Of a stretch of 64,000 bases of DNA, positions 45,719-55,940 are shown piece after piece. Origin of the DNA: Devosia sp. 67-54 (GTDB lineage Bacteria; Pseudomonadota; Alphaproteobacteria; Rhizobiales; Devosiaceae); the NCBI RefSeq assembly GCF_001899075.1, contig NZ_MKVA01000005.1, positions 1 through 64,000 of the forward strand, given 5' to 3'. The notes under the pieces were generated by a model. That model was not told the origin of the DNA. It made no database searches and was given only the letters and a program-made list of their open reading frames with translations. How positions within the stretch are numbered: position 1 is the first letter of the stretch; each line of letters begins with the position of its first letter. Both the position numbers and the translations under genes were made by a program.

Positions 45719-46791
45719 TGCGCCTGATCGCCGCCGCCGCGTTCGCCGTGCTCGCCTCGCCGGCGCTGGCCGCCAACGCCATCCCGTTCCACGACATGAT
45801 CGCCGGGATGATCGACGATTATGCCCGCCCCAAATTCGCGGCCTTCGCCACTTCGACCGCAACGCTGCGCGACACCGTCGCCGGCCTTTGCAGGGCGCCG
45901 TCGGCCGAGGCGCTGAACAAGGCGCAGGACGCTTTCCGCACCACCGTGGTCGCCTATTCCGAGGCCGAATTCCTGCGCATGGGGCCGCTGCAGATCGGCG
46001 ACCGCGAGGAGCGGCTGCTGTTCTGGCCCGACAGCAAGGGCATCGCGCTCAGGCAGGTGCAGGCGGCGCTGGGCAGCAAGGACCCGACGGCCGCGGCGCC
46101 CGACACGCTGCAAGGCAAGAGCGTTGCCATGCAGGGACTGGCGGCGGTCGAGTTCCTGCTGTTCGGCACCGGCGCGAACGATCTCGCCTCGGCGGCGGGC
46201 GCCTATCGCTGCAGCTACGCCTCGGCGGCCAGCACGCTGATCGCCGGCATCGCCGACACCATCAATGCCGAATGGATTGCCACCGGCGCCGGCAGCGCCG
46301 CCGACTCCATGCTCAACCCGCAGCCGGCGAGCAGCGACTACCGCACCGAGCTCGAGGTCATCAACAAGATGGCAGCGACACTGACCTTCGGCAACGACGC
46401 CATCCGCGACCAGCGGATCGCGCCGATCCTCAGCCTCAGCACCGGCGTGCCCAAGCCGCGCTCTGCGCTGTTCTGGCGCTCGGGGATGACGGCGAAAGCG
46501 CTCGAGGCCAATTTCACCGGCCTGCTCGATTATTTCCGCGCGGCCAGGTTCGAGCCGGCGCTGGATGCCGCCAACCGGTGGGTCGGGCGCAGCATAGTCT
46601 TCGAATTCGAGGGCGCCATCGAGGCGGCAAAGGAAGTGCCGCAATCGGTGGAAGGGGCGATCAAGGATCCCGAGGGAATGCTGGGCCTCAGGCAGATGTA
46701 CGTCTCCACCGGCTCGCTCGACACGCTGGACGAAAACCTGGCCGTCGCGCTGGGGCTGTCGGCCGGCTTCTCGGCACTGGACGGCGACTGA
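45718..46791 (+). CDS. Second imelysin family periplasmic protein
   Basis: A 357-residue protein with a signal peptide (1-18, 'LASPALAAN') and an imelysin fold ('CRAPSAEALNKAQDAFRTTVVAYSEAE', split). Where the first imelysin has GxHxxE this one reads 'GLAAVEFLLFG': Glu and Gly are kept, His is Ala-replaced. Two imelysins of different type around a di-haem protein is a recurring arrangement, so the pair may form a complex with unequal roles. It starts inside the stop of the haem gene. Confidence 0.88.
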   Translation: MRLIAAAAFAVLASPALAANAIPFHDMIAGMIDDYARPKFAAFATSTATLRDTVAGLCRAPSAEALNKAQDAFRTTVVAYSEAEFLRMGPLQIGDREERLLFWPDSKGIALRQVQAALGSKDPTAAAPDTLQGKSVAMQGLAAVEFLLFGTGANDLASAAGAYRCSYASAASTLIAGIADTINAEWIATGAGSAADSMLNPQPASSDYRTELEVINKMAATLTFGNDAIRDQRIAPILSLSTGVPKPRSALFWRSGMTAKALEANFTGLLDYFRAARFEPALDAANRWVGRSIVFEFEGAIEAAKEVPQSVEGAIKDPEGMLGLRQMYVSTGSLDTLDENLAVALGLSAGFSALDGD

Positions 46792-46792
46792 G

Positions 46793-47884
46793 ATGTGGCA
46801 GCGCCGCGCATTCCTCAAGGCCGCCGGCGCCGGCTTTGCCGCCTCGCTGCTGCCGCAGCCGGCCGAGGCGCTGGCGCGCGCCGAGCTGGTGTTCGCCACC
46901 GCGACGCAGGAGCGGCCCGGCCAATATGGCGCGCGCGTGCTCACCGAGACCGGCAAGCTCATCGCCGATGTCGAGCTGCCGGTGCGCGGCCATGACGTGA
47001 CCTACTCGCCCGAGGCAGGGCGCGCGGTGGTGTTCGCCCGCCGCCCCGGCACCTTCGCGGTGGTGTTCGACCCGACGGGACAGGCGGCGCCGCAGACCAT
47101 CGCCAGCGTCGAGGGGCGGCACTTCTTCGGCCATGGCGTGTTCTCGCCGGACGGCAGGCTGCTCTATGCCACCGAGAACGATTTCGAGGCCGGACGCGGC
47201 GTGCTCGGCATCTACGACGTGGCCGGCGGCTATCGGCGTATCGGCGAGTTCCAGACCTATGGCGTCGGACCGCACGAGGTGATCCTGCTCCCCGACGGCA
47301 AGACCTTCGCCATCGCCAATGGCGGCATCGAAACGCATCCCGACTACGGCCGCAGCGAGCTCAATCTCGACAGCATGGACCCGTCGCTGAGCTTCGTCGA
47401 CGCGCGCGATGGCCATCTCGTCGGCCAGCTCCGGCTCGCGACCGAGCTGCACCAGCTCTCGATCCGGCACATGGTGGTGGATGCGGCGGGGCGTATCTGG
47501 TTCGGCTGCCAGTTCCGCGGCCATACGGGCATGCCGCAACTCGTCGGCTACGCCACGCTCGACGGCGACATCCGCCTGATCGAGCTGCCGCCGGACGCGC
47601 TTGCGGGCCTGCGCAACTATGTCGGTGGCCTCGCGATCTCGGCCGACCTCGAGACGGTGGCGGTGTCGTCGCCGGTCGGCGGCACGATCCTGTGCATCGA
47701 TGCGGCCAGCGCCGCGCCGATCTCGCAGACGCTGCTGGCTTCGACCTGCGGCGTTGCGACCGACAGCAGCGGGTTCATCGCCAGCAACGGGCTCGGGCAG
47801 TGGCTCGGGCTCGACGGTTCGGCCGTCGGGGCGCAGAAATTCGACTTCCAGTTCGACGAGCATCTGCGGCAATTGCGCAGCTAG
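46793..47884 (+). CDS. DUF1513 beta-propeller-like exported protein
   Basis: A 363-residue protein exported by the Tat route ('MWQRRAFLKAAGAGFAASLLP'). Repeated strands such as 'GHGVFSPDGRLLYATENDF' and 'GVGPHEVILLPDGKTFAIANGG' indicate a seven-bladed propeller of the DUF1513 family. Tat export suggests folding with a cofactor or metal in the cytoplasm. It starts one base after the imelysin stop and ends the operon, convergent with thuR. Confidence 0.9.
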   Translation: MWQRRAFLKAAGAGFAASLLPQPAEALARAELVFATATQERPGQYGARVLTETGKLIADVELPVRGHDVTYSPEAGRAVVFARRPGTFAVVFDPTGQAAPQTIASVEGRHFFGHGVFSPDGRLLYATENDFEAGRGVLGIYDVAGGYRRIGEFQTYGVGPHEVILLPDGKTFAIANGGIETHPDYGRSELNLDSMDPSLSFVDARDGHLVGQLRLATELHQLSIRHMVVDAAGRIWFGCQFRGHTGMPQLVGYATLDGDIRLIELPPDALAGLRNYVGGLAISADLETVAVSSPVGGTILCIDAASAAPISQTLLASTCGVATDSSGFIASNGLGQWLGLDGSAVGAQKFDFQFDEHLRQLRS

Positions 47885-47893
47885 AGGGTAGCT

Positions 47894-48904
47894 CTAGAGC
47901 TTCGGTCCGGTGGATTCGCGCAGCACCAGGTCGACCGGCCAGAGCTCGTGGATTTCGCTGGCCGGCTTGCCCGCCAGCAGCTGCGTCAGCAGTTCGGCGA
48001 CGCGCGTTCCGGCGGCGCGGATCGACGAGCGCGTGGTCGACATAGAGGGCACCATGTTGTCGGCGTTGAGATACGGGAACACGTCGTCGTGCGCGATCAT
48101 CGACACGTCGCGGCCAAGCACCAGTCCGGCCGAGCGGATGGCGCGGAAGACGCCGAGCGCGGTCATCATCGAGCCGGCAACGAAGGCGGTCGGGCTCGGG
48201 GTGCGCTCGAGCATGCGCTGGGCGTTGCGGAATCCCATTTCATCGGTGAACACGCTGTTGACCAGGAACGCCGGGTTGACCGGCTCGCCGCGTGCGGCGA
48301 AGGCGGCGCGGTAGCCGGCCTCGCGGTGGATGGTGAAGGTCATGCCGCGCGGGCCGTTGAGCAGAGCGATGCGGCGGTGGCCGAGATCGAGCAGGTGCGC
48401 CGTGGCGCGCTCGGTGGCGCCGGCATTGTCGATATCGAGCCAGGCATGGGGCAGGGCGCTTTCCGACCGTCCGTGCAGGATGAACGGCAGCTTCAGTTCG
48501 TTGAGCACGCTGATGCGGCGATCGTTGGGGTAGGGCGAGGCCAGCACCACGGCGTCGACGCGCTTGCTGGCCGCGGCGCGATGGTAGGCGGCGATCTCCT
48601 CGTCCTCGGTGGTCACGGTGGACACCAGGATGTCGATCTCGTCGTGAATCAGGCGCTCGGCCAGGCCGCCGAGGAATTCGACGGTGTGCGGGCCATAGGC
48701 GTTGTTGTGCAGCACCCAGCCGAAGGCGCCGGCGCGGCCGGTGGCGAGGCGGCGGGCGCTGGCATTGGGGCGATAGCCCAGGCGCGCCGCGGCTTCCGTC
48801 ACGCGGCGGCGTGTCGCCTCGCTGACCTCGGGGTAGCCGTTGAGGGCACGGCTGACCGTGGTCTGCGACAAGCCGAGCTCGCTCGCCAATTGCTTGAGAT
48901 TCAT
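47894..48904 (-). CDS. thuR: LacI family regulator, likely ThuR
   Basis: A 336-residue repressor: helix-turn-helix at the N-terminus ('NLKQLASELGLSQTTVSRALNG', 2-23, quoted in two parts) with hinge, then a periplasmic-binding-like effector domain. It is divergent from thuEFGKAB, and operators of the form TCAAAGCGCTTTGA lie by the thuE promoter. Trehalose or maltose, or a keto-derivative, is the expected inducer (inference from the rhizobial system). The start at 48904 matches LacI N-termini. Confidence 0.88.
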   Translation of the reverse strand: MNLKQLASELGLSQTTVSRALNGYPEVSEATRRRVTEAAARLGYRPNASARRLATGRAGAFGWVLHNNAYGPHTVEFLGGLAERLIHDEIDILVSTVTTEDEEIAAYHRAAASKRVDAVVLASPYPNDRRISVLNELKLPFILHGRSESALPHAWLDIDNAGATERATAHLLDLGHRRIALLNGPRGMTFTIHREAGYRAAFAARGEPVNPAFLVNSVFTDEMGFRNAQRMLERTPSPTAFVAGSMMTALGVFRAIRSAGLVLGRDVSMIAHDDVFPYLNADNMVPSMSTTRSSIRAAGTRVAELLTQLLAGKPASEIHELWPVDLVLRESTGPKL

Positions 48905-49170
48905 CCTCGCTGCCGCTCCCAACGCACCGTGCCGGCCTGGCTGGCGTCGCTTTACGCGACGGCCAGCTGTTTGCACAGGCAAGCCCGGGCGCGATGTATC
49001 CAAAGCGATTTCAAATTCCAGGGCAAGGGTTTGGCGAGATGAAGAGCGTACCTCAGATGGCGCTGACTCGACTTTCCGCGCGCCCGCGCGTGAGATGCGG
49101 CTATATCATTGATATAAAATGTGAAAATTCGGATGATCCCGAAATAATGCAGCATCTGCTCGCACCCTGC

Positions 49171-49200
49171 TTGACAGTTTCGAGCACTTGCAAATACGGT
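49171..49200 (+). promoter_or_regulatory. thuE promoter
   Basis: TTGACA (49171-49176) with a weak -10 (TACGGT, 18 bases on). The first ThuR-type operator starts six bases after it, the classic place for repression. Confidence 0.6.
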
Positions 49201-49205
49201 TCTAG

Positions 49206-49257
49206 TCAAAGCGCTTTGAGGGCCAGGCGACATAGGTTCGGGCTCAAAGTGCTTTCA
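49206..49257. promoter_or_regulatory. Two LacI-type operators of the thu operon
   Basis: TCAAAGCGCTTTGA (49206-49219) is a perfect 14-base palindrome. TCAAAGTGCTTTCA (49244-49257) is a close second copy, centre to centre 38 bases away. The spacing suits cooperative binding or a small loop by the tetrameric or dimeric regulator. Confidence 0.8.
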
Positions 49258-49354
49258 GGGAGGAGTTCCTCAGCCGAGGTCAGGAAACGCCGGGTCCGGC
49301 GGCCTGTAGTGCTGGGCTTTTTCCTGCAAGATCAGTTCCTTGGGAGGATGTTCA

Positions 49355-50617
49355 ATGAACCTGAAATCGATCGCCGGCGGCCTGCTGCTCGGCGCGCTGC
49401 TCGCGGGCTCCGCCTCGGCGGCGACCCTTAGCATTGTGAACGGCGACACCGGCGGCAATCTGCAATGGCTGCGCGGTGTGCTCGACGAGTACCAGAAGAC
49501 CTCGGGCGACACGATCAACATCGTGCCGATGCCGTCGTCGACCACCGACCAGTTCGGCCAGTACAAGCTCTGGCTGGCGGCCGGCAACAGCGACATCGAC
49601 GTGTACCAGACCGACGTGATCTGGGCGCCGCAACTGTCCGACCAGTTCGTCGACCTCAGCACCGCGGCCAAGGATGTCAGCAAGGACTTCTTCCCGTCGA
49701 TCATCGAAAGCCAGACGGTCAACGGCAAGCTCGTCGCCATCCCGTTCTTCACCGATGCGCCGGCCCTGTTCTACCGCAAGGACCTGCTCGAAAAGTACAA
49801 GCTGCCGGTGCCCAAGACCTGGACCGAAATGGCCTCCGAGGCCAAGACCATCCAGGACGGCGAGCGCGCTGCCGGCAACAAGGATTTCTGGGGCTTCGTG
49901 TTCCAGGGCAACGCCTATGAGGGCCTGACCTGCGACGCCCTCGAATGGGTGAAATCCTATGGCGGCGGCCAGATCGTCGAGCCCGACGGGTCGATCTCGA
50001 TCAACAATCCGAAGGCCGTCGCGGCCCTCGAGGAAGCCAAGAGCTGGGTCAACACCATCTCACCGCCCGGCGTGCTGTCCTACGGCGAAGAAGAAAGCCG
50101 CGGCGTCTGGCAGCTGGGCAATGCCGCCTTCATGCGCAACTGGCCTTATGCCTACGCGCTCGGCAATGCCGCCGACTCGCCGATCAAGGGCAAGTTCGAC
50201 GTGAGCACGCTGCCGGTCGGCGCCGAGGGCGACAAGCCCGCCTCGACGCTGGGCGGCTGGAACCTCGCGGTGTCCAAATACTCCAAGAACCAGGACGCCG
50301 CGATCAAGCTGGTGATGTATCTGAGCTCGGCCGAGGTGCAGAAGAAGCGCGCCATCGACCTCAGCGCGCTGCCGACCCGCCAGGCGATCTATGACGACGC
50401 CGACGTGGCCAAGGCGCAGCCGATCATCCCGAACTGGAAGTCGGTGTTCCAGAATGCCGTGCCGCGTCCGTCGGCCCCGACCAAGACCAAGTACAACGAG
50501 GTGTCCAACCTCTTCTGGTCGGCGGTGCACGACACGCTCAGCGGCAACGGCTCCGCGGCCGACAACCTCGAGCAGCTCGAGGCCAAGCTGACGGACCTCA
50601 AGGGCGCTGGCTGGTAA
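49355..50617 (+). CDS. thuE: Trehalose/maltose-binding periplasmic protein ThuE
   Basis: A 420-residue family 1 binding protein with signal peptide (1-22, 'LLAGSASAATL') and a fold start 'LSIVNGDTGGNLQWLRGVLD'. Size and gene order (thuE-F-G-K-A-B behind a divergent LacI gene) match the rhizobial trehalose/maltose/sucrose importer. GGGAGG stands before ATG 49355. A strong 12-base-pair hairpin after the gene separates it from thuF. Confidence 0.92.
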   Translation: MNLKSIAGGLLLGALLAGSASAATLSIVNGDTGGNLQWLRGVLDEYQKTSGDTINIVPMPSSTTDQFGQYKLWLAAGNSDIDVYQTDVIWAPQLSDQFVDLSTAAKDVSKDFFPSIIESQTVNGKLVAIPFFTDAPALFYRKDLLEKYKLPVPKTWTEMASEAKTIQDGERAAGNKDFWGFVFQGNAYEGLTCDALEWVKSYGGGQIVEPDGSISINNPKAVAALEEAKSWVNTISPPGVLSYGEEESRGVWQLGNAAFMRNWPYAYALGNAADSPIKGKFDVSTLPVGAEGDKPASTLGGWNLAVSKYSKNQDAAIKLVMYLSSAEVQKKRAIDLSALPTRQAIYDDADVAKAQPIIPNWKSVFQNAVPRPSAPTKTKYNEVSNLFWSAVHDTLSGNGSAADNLEQLEAKLTDLKGAGW

Positions 50618-50640
50618 CTTCGGAAACCAGTACCTCCCTC

Positions 50641-50674
50641 GCGCGGACGGCCAATTCCCATCGGCCGTCCGCGC
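50641..50674 (+). other. Intercistronic hairpin thuE-thuF
   Basis: GCGCGGACGGCC (50641-50652) and GGCCGTCCGCGC (50663-50674) form a perfect 12-base-pair stem with a 10-base loop and no long T run. It likely stabilises the thuE part of the mRNA or attenuates transcription, so binding protein exceeds permease. Confidence 0.75.
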
Positions 50675-50694
50675 TCCTTGATCGAGTGCCCCCC

Positions 50695-51675
50695 ATGAGC
50701 GACATCGCGATCCCGGCCAAGGCCAACGCTACCCGGCGCCCCGACGAGTCCGATCTCGTCAAGCAGCGCGTGCGTGCCGCCATGTGGTTCCTGCTGCCGA
50801 TGCTGGCGGCGCTGGCGGTGGTCGCGGCCTGGCCGCTGCTGCGGACCATCTGGTTCTCGATGACCGACGCCTCGCTGACGCATCTGGCCGACGCCAGGTT
50901 CGTCTGGTTCAACAATTATCTGCACTGGACGGTGCTGAAGAGCGGCAAGGTCATCTGGTCCGGCGTGCTGGTCGATCCGGCGTGGTGGAACGCGGTGTGG
51001 AACACGCTCCGCTTCGCGGTGCTGTCGGTCGCCTTCGAGACGGTGTTCGGCGTCATCGTGGCGCTGGTGCTCAACGCCGAATTTCCCGGGCGCGGCATCG
51101 TGCGCGCCGCGGTGCTCATCCCGTGGGCGATCCCGACCATCGTTTCGGCCCGCATGTGGGGCTGGATGTTCAACGACCAGTTCGGCATCATCAACGACAT
51201 GCTGATGCATCTGGGGCTGATCAGCACCAAGATCGCCTGGACCGCTTCGGCCGACACGGCCTTCTACGCCATCCTCATCGTCGACATCTGGAAGACGACG
51301 CCGTTCATGGCGCTGCTGATCCTCGCGGCGCTGCAGATGATCCCGCGCGACATCTACGAGGCGGCCGCCATCGACGGCGTGCATCCGGTCAAGACCTTCT
51401 TCCGCGTGACGTTGCCGCTGATCCGGCCGGCGCTGATGGTGGCGGTGATCTTCCGTCTGCTCGACGCCATGCGCATCTTCGACCTGGTCTACGTGCTGAC
51501 GCCCAATTCGGCGCAGACCAAGACCATGTCGGTGATCAGCCGCGAGAACCTCATCGACTTCGACAAATTCGCCTACGGCTCGGCGGAGTCCACCCTGCTG
51601 TTCCTGATCATCGCGGTGATGACCATCCTCTACATCTGGATCGGGCAGGTGCGTTTCGAGGGAGGCACGCGATGA
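50695..51675 (+). CDS. thuF: Trehalose/maltose ABC permease ThuF
   Basis: A 326-residue MalF-type permease; N-terminal cytoplasmic tail (1-30), six helices and EAA loop 'IYEAAAIDGVHPVKTFFRVTLP' (split). The ATG at 50695 lacks a good ribosome site, in line with lower expression than thuE. It overlaps thuG by ATGA. Confidence 0.92.
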   Translation: MSDIAIPAKANATRRPDESDLVKQRVRAAMWFLLPMLAALAVVAAWPLLRTIWFSMTDASLTHLADARFVWFNNYLHWTVLKSGKVIWSGVLVDPAWWNAVWNTLRFAVLSVAFETVFGVIVALVLNAEFPGRGIVRAAVLIPWAIPTIVSARMWGWMFNDQFGIINDMLMHLGLISTKIAWTASADTAFYAILIVDIWKTTPFMALLILAALQMIPRDIYEAAAIDGVHPVKTFFRVTLPLIRPALMVAVIFRLLDAMRIFDLVYVLTPNSAQTKTMSVISRENLIDFDKFAYGSAESTLLFLIIAVMTILYIWIGQVRFEGGTR

Positions 51676-52541
51676 GCACGATCGACCAGGTGCAGCGCGT
51701 GAGCTCGTTCGACCTGTGGAAGCTCGTCAAGAAGACGGCCTTCTACCTGCTGGTGCTGTTCATCGTCGTGGTGATGGTGTTCCCGTTCTACTACGCCATC
51801 CTCACCAGCTTCAAATCCGGCACCAATCTCTTCATCGTCACCTACTGGCCGCACGAGCTGAATTTCGCCAACTACCTCAACGTGCTGCAGAGCGCGGCCT
51901 TCCTGCAGAACTTCGCCAATTCGATCATCGTGGCGACGCTGACGGTGCTGCTGTCGCTGCTGCTGGCGGTGACCGCGTCCTATGCGCTGAGCCGGGTGAA
52001 TTTCCGCGGCCGCGGCGTGCTGCTGATGACCATCCTCGCGGTCTCGATGTTTCCGCAGATCGCGGTGCTGGCCGGCCTGTTCGAGCTGATCCGCTTCTAC
52101 AATCTGTTCAACACGCTGTGGGCGCTGATCTTTTCCTACACCATCTTCTCGCTGCCGTTCACCGTGTGGGTGCTGACCACCTTCATGCGCGACCTGCCGG
52201 TCGAGATCGAGGAGGCGGCGATCGTCGACGGCGCCACGCCGTGGATCATCATCTGGCGCGTGTTCCTGCCGCTCCTGTGGCCGGCGATGGTGACGACGGG
52301 CCTGCTCGCCTTCATCGCGGCGTGGAACGAATATCTGTTCGCGCTCACCTTCACCTCCAGCAATTCGGCACGCACGGTGCCGGTCGCCATCGCGCTGTTC
52401 TCGGGCAATTCCGAGCACGAGATCCCGTGGGGCACGATCATGGCGGCCTCGGTGCTGGTGACGGCGCCGCTCGTCGTGCTGGTGCTGATCTTCCAGCGCA
52501 AAATCATTTCCGGCCTCACCGCCGGCGGCGTCAAAGGGTAG
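51672..52541 (+). CDS. thuG: Trehalose/maltose ABC permease ThuG
   Basis: A 289-residue MalG-type permease with six helices and the EAA loop 'EIEEAAIVDGATPWIIIWRVFLP' (split). Start at 51672 (GGAGGCACGCG upstream) overlaps the thuF stop; a far longer upstream frame is spurious. It completes the membrane channel. Confidence 0.92.
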   Translation: MSTIDQVQRVSSFDLWKLVKKTAFYLLVLFIVVVMVFPFYYAILTSFKSGTNLFIVTYWPHELNFANYLNVLQSAAFLQNFANSIIVATLTVLLSLLLAVTASYALSRVNFRGRGVLLMTILAVSMFPQIAVLAGLFELIRFYNLFNTLWALIFSYTIFSLPFTVWVLTTFMRDLPVEIEEAAIVDGATPWIIIWRVFLPLLWPAMVTTGLLAFIAAWNEYLFALTFTSSNSARTVPVAIALFSGNSEHEIPWGTIMAASVLVTAPLVVLVLIFQRKIISGLTAGGVKG

Positions 52542-52546
52542 TTTTC

Positions 52547-53557
<1,011 letters not shown>

Positions 53558-53690
53558 GTCGCATGCGATGAACACCCCCTGACGTCTTGCGTTCACCCCA
53601 ATGGCGGTGCACTGAGGCGCCGCCGAAGCTTCGAAACCGTTTTGGCCGCGGGCCCATTCCCCGAGATCCGGCCGTCCAAAGGAGACCATC

Positions 53691-54500
53691 ATGCCCATCC
53701 GAGCCACAGTCTGGGGCGAGAACGTCCACGAGCAGAAGAACAAGGCGGTCGCCGAGAATTACCCCAAGGGCATGCATGCCCAGATCGCGGCGCGGCTCAA
53801 CGAAGACAAGAACATCAAGGCGACGACCGTCACCCTGCAGGACGCCGAGCACGGCATGACCGAAGCCAAGCTCGACGACACCGACGTGCTGGTGTGGTGG
53901 GGCCATGCGGCGCACGACAAGGTCGACGACGCCATCGTCGAGCGCGTGGCGACGCGGGTCTGGCAGGGCATGGGGCTGATCGTGCTCCACTCCGGCCACC
54001 ATTCGAAGCTGTTCAAGCGGCTGATGGGCGCTCCGGCCAATCTGCACTGGCGCGAGGCGGGCGAGCGCGAGCGGATCTGGGTGGTCAATCCGGGGCATCC
54101 GATCGCCAAGGGCCTGCCCGAATATTTCGAGCTCGAGACCGAGGAGATGTACGGCGAGCCGTTCACCGTGCCCGAGCCGCTCGAGACCGTGTTCATCTCG
54201 TGGTTCCAGGGTGGCGAGGTGTTCCGTTCGGGCCTCACCTACCGGCGCGGCGCCGGCAACATCTTCTATTTCCGGCCGGGCCACGAAACCTATCCGACCT
54301 ACCACGACAAGACCGTGGGGCAGGTGCTGCGCAACGCCGTGAACTGGGCCTACAACGCCGAGCGGCACGCCGAACTGCTGAAGGCCCCGAACCGGCCGGT
54401 GGAGCAGGCCATCGAGCACATCGAGGAGCGCGGGGCACATCTCACCAAGGAGATGATGCAGGCGGCGACCGATTGGGCCGAGACGTCCAAGTCCCGCTGA
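53691..54500 (+). CDS. thuA: Trehalose utilisation protein ThuA
   Basis: A 269-residue protein of the ThuA family (class I glutamine-amidotransferase-like fold). Markers are '[15 protein letters not shown]', '[18 protein letters not shown]' and the late '[21 protein letters not shown]' (split). With ThuB it acts on trehalose and related disaccharides in rhizobia, where 3-keto sugars are involved. AAAGGAGA precedes ATG 53691. It follows thuK by 133 bases. Confidence 0.92.
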   Translation: MPIRATVWGENVHEQKNKAVAENYPKGMHAQIAARLNEDKNIKATTVTLQDAEHGMTEAKLDDTDVLVWWGHAAHDKVDDAIVERVATRVWQGMGLIVLHSGHHSKLFKRLMGAPANLHWREAGERERIWVVNPGHPIAKGLPEYFELETEEMYGEPFTVPEPLETVFISWFQGGEVFRSGLTYRRGAGNIFYFRPGHETYPTYHDKTVGQVLRNAVNWAYNAERHAELLKAPNRPVEQAIEHIEERGAHLTKEMMQAATDWAETSKSR

Positions 54501-54521
54501 GCGCCGGAGGAAGTTGCAACC

Positions 54522-55568
54522 ATGCGTCTATTGATTCTGGGCACCGGCGGCATGGCGAAGAACCATGCCAAGCACTTCGCGGCGATCGACGGGGTCACCG
54601 TGGTGGGCGGCGTCGATGTCGATCCGGTGCGGCTCGAGGCGTTCAAGGCCGCGCACAACATCGAGCACGGCTTCGCCTCGCTCGATGCGGCGCTGGCCTG
54701 GGGCGAGTTCGACGCCGTCGCCAACGTCACGCCGGATTCGATCCATCATCCGACCTCGATCGCGGCACTGCGTGCCGGCAAGCACGTGTTCTGCGAAAAG
54801 CCGCTGGCGACCGACGCCAACAAGGCGTTCGAGATGGTCGAGGTCGCCGAGCAGAGCGGCCTCGTCAACATGGTCAACCTGACCTACCGCAACGTGGCGC
54901 AATTGCAGCGCGCCCGCGAGATCGTGACCTCCGGCCAGATCGGGGCGGTCAAGCATGTCGAGGCCAGCTATCTGCAGAGCTGGCTGGTGTCGAAGGCCTG
55001 GGGCGACTGGCGCACCGAAAGCCAGTGGCTGTGGCGGCTGAGCAAGAAGCACGGCTCCAACGGCGTGCTGGGCGATATCGGCGTCCATATCCTCGATTTC
55101 GCCTCGTTCGGCTCGGGGCTCGACATCGAGCACGTGTTCGCCCGCCTCAAGACCTTCGACAAGGCGCCGGGCAACAGGATCGGCGAGTACGACCTCGACG
55201 CCAATGACAGCTTCACCATGGCGGTCGATTTCTCCAATGGTGCCCTCGGCGTTATCCACGCCACCCGCTGGGCCACCGGGCATTTCAACGAGCTGCGGCT
55301 GCGCGTCTATGGTGAGCGCGGCGGCGTCGAGGTGCAGCACCGGCACGACTGGAGCAAGCTGCGCGTCTGCCTCGGCGAGGACGTCGAGACCGGCACCTGG
55401 ACCGAGATGGAGGTGCCGCCGGTGCCGACCAATTACGAGCGCTTCGCCGGCGCCGTCCGCTCGGGCAAGAACCAGCAGCCGGACTTCCGCCACGCGGCGG
55501 AGTTGCAGAAGGTGCTCGACTTCGCCATGGCGTCGGACATCGAGCACAAGGAACTGGCCACGCACTGA
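54522..55568 (+). CDS. thuB: Gfo/Idh/MocA family dehydrogenase ThuB
   Basis: A 348-residue NAD(P)-dependent oxidoreductase: N-terminal Rossmann motif 'LILGTGGMAKNHAKHF' (3-18), the EKP motif 'VFCEKPLATDANKAFEM' (about 89-105) and a C-terminal alpha/beta domain. In the rhizobial thu operon the product is tied to oxidation of disaccharides at C3. It starts 21 bases after thuA and ends the operon. Confidence 0.92.
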   Translation: MRLLILGTGGMAKNHAKHFAAIDGVTVVGGVDVDPVRLEAFKAAHNIEHGFASLDAALAWGEFDAVANVTPDSIHHPTSIAALRAGKHVFCEKPLATDANKAFEMVEVAEQSGLVNMVNLTYRNVAQLQRAREIVTSGQIGAVKHVEASYLQSWLVSKAWGDWRTESQWLWRLSKKHGSNGVLGDIGVHILDFASFGSGLDIEHVFARLKTFDKAPGNRIGEYDLDANDSFTMAVDFSNGALGVIHATRWATGHFNELRLRVYGERGGVEVQHRHDWSKLRVCLGEDVETGTWTEMEVPPVPTNYERFAGAVRSGKNQQPDFRHAAELQKVLDFAMASDIEHKELATH

Positions 55569-55622
55569 CCTTGCATCGGGGGCCGGCGCTTCCCATGTTT
55601 CTGCCGCAATCGGAGGCAGGTC

Positions 55623-55874
55623 ATGGATATCGTTTGGGCCATCATCGTGGGGTTCTTCGCCGGCATCATCGCCAAGCTGGTGACGCCGGGCGGCCCCAAT
55701 CCGCGCGGCTTCATCCTGACGACGGTGCTGGGGATCGTCGGCGCCGTGGTCGCCACCTTTCTCGGCCAGGCCATTCATCTCTACGGGCCCGGCGACAGCG
55801 CTAATTTCCTCGCCCAGATCATCGGCGCGATCATCGTGCTGCTGATCTGGCGGCAGGTGGTGCGGGCGCGCTGA
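55623..55874 (+). CDS. GlsB/YeaQ/YmgE family stress membrane protein
   Basis: An 83-residue inner-membrane protein with three hydrophobic helices and the family signature 'FFAGIIAKLVTPGGPNPRGFILTTVLGIVGAVVATFLG' (residues 11-47, shown split here by eye into helix, Gly/Pro turn, helix). Members are often stress-induced, but I find no exact EcfG promoter in front. GGAGGCAGGTC precedes the ATG. Function is not known at the molecular level. Confidence 0.87.
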   Translation: MDIVWAIIVGFFAGIIAKLVTPGGPNPRGFILTTVLGIVGAVVATFLGQAIHLYGPGDSANFLAQIIGAIIVLLIWRQVVRAR

Positions 55875-55940
55875 GACCGGCTGACAGCCGCACGCGGATT
55901 TGCTATTTCGCCTCCGGGGCAGAGCTGTTTCGGGGGCGCC

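Larger units (their letters stand above)
48905..49354. other. thuR-thuE divergent control region
   Basis: A 450-base stretch without a gene. Left to right it holds a degenerate operator by thuR (CAAAGCGATTTC, 49001-49012), a 15-base AT-rich palindrome TATATCATTGATATA (49102-49116), the thuE promoter and two operators (49171-49257), then a 100-base leader up to the ribosome site GGGAGG at 49342. Confidence 0.6.

Noticed and set aside
55551-55580. EcfG promoter for the YeaQ/GlsB-like gene
   Set aside because: A GGAAC is present at the end of thuB but no CGTT-like -10 follows at 16-17 bases.
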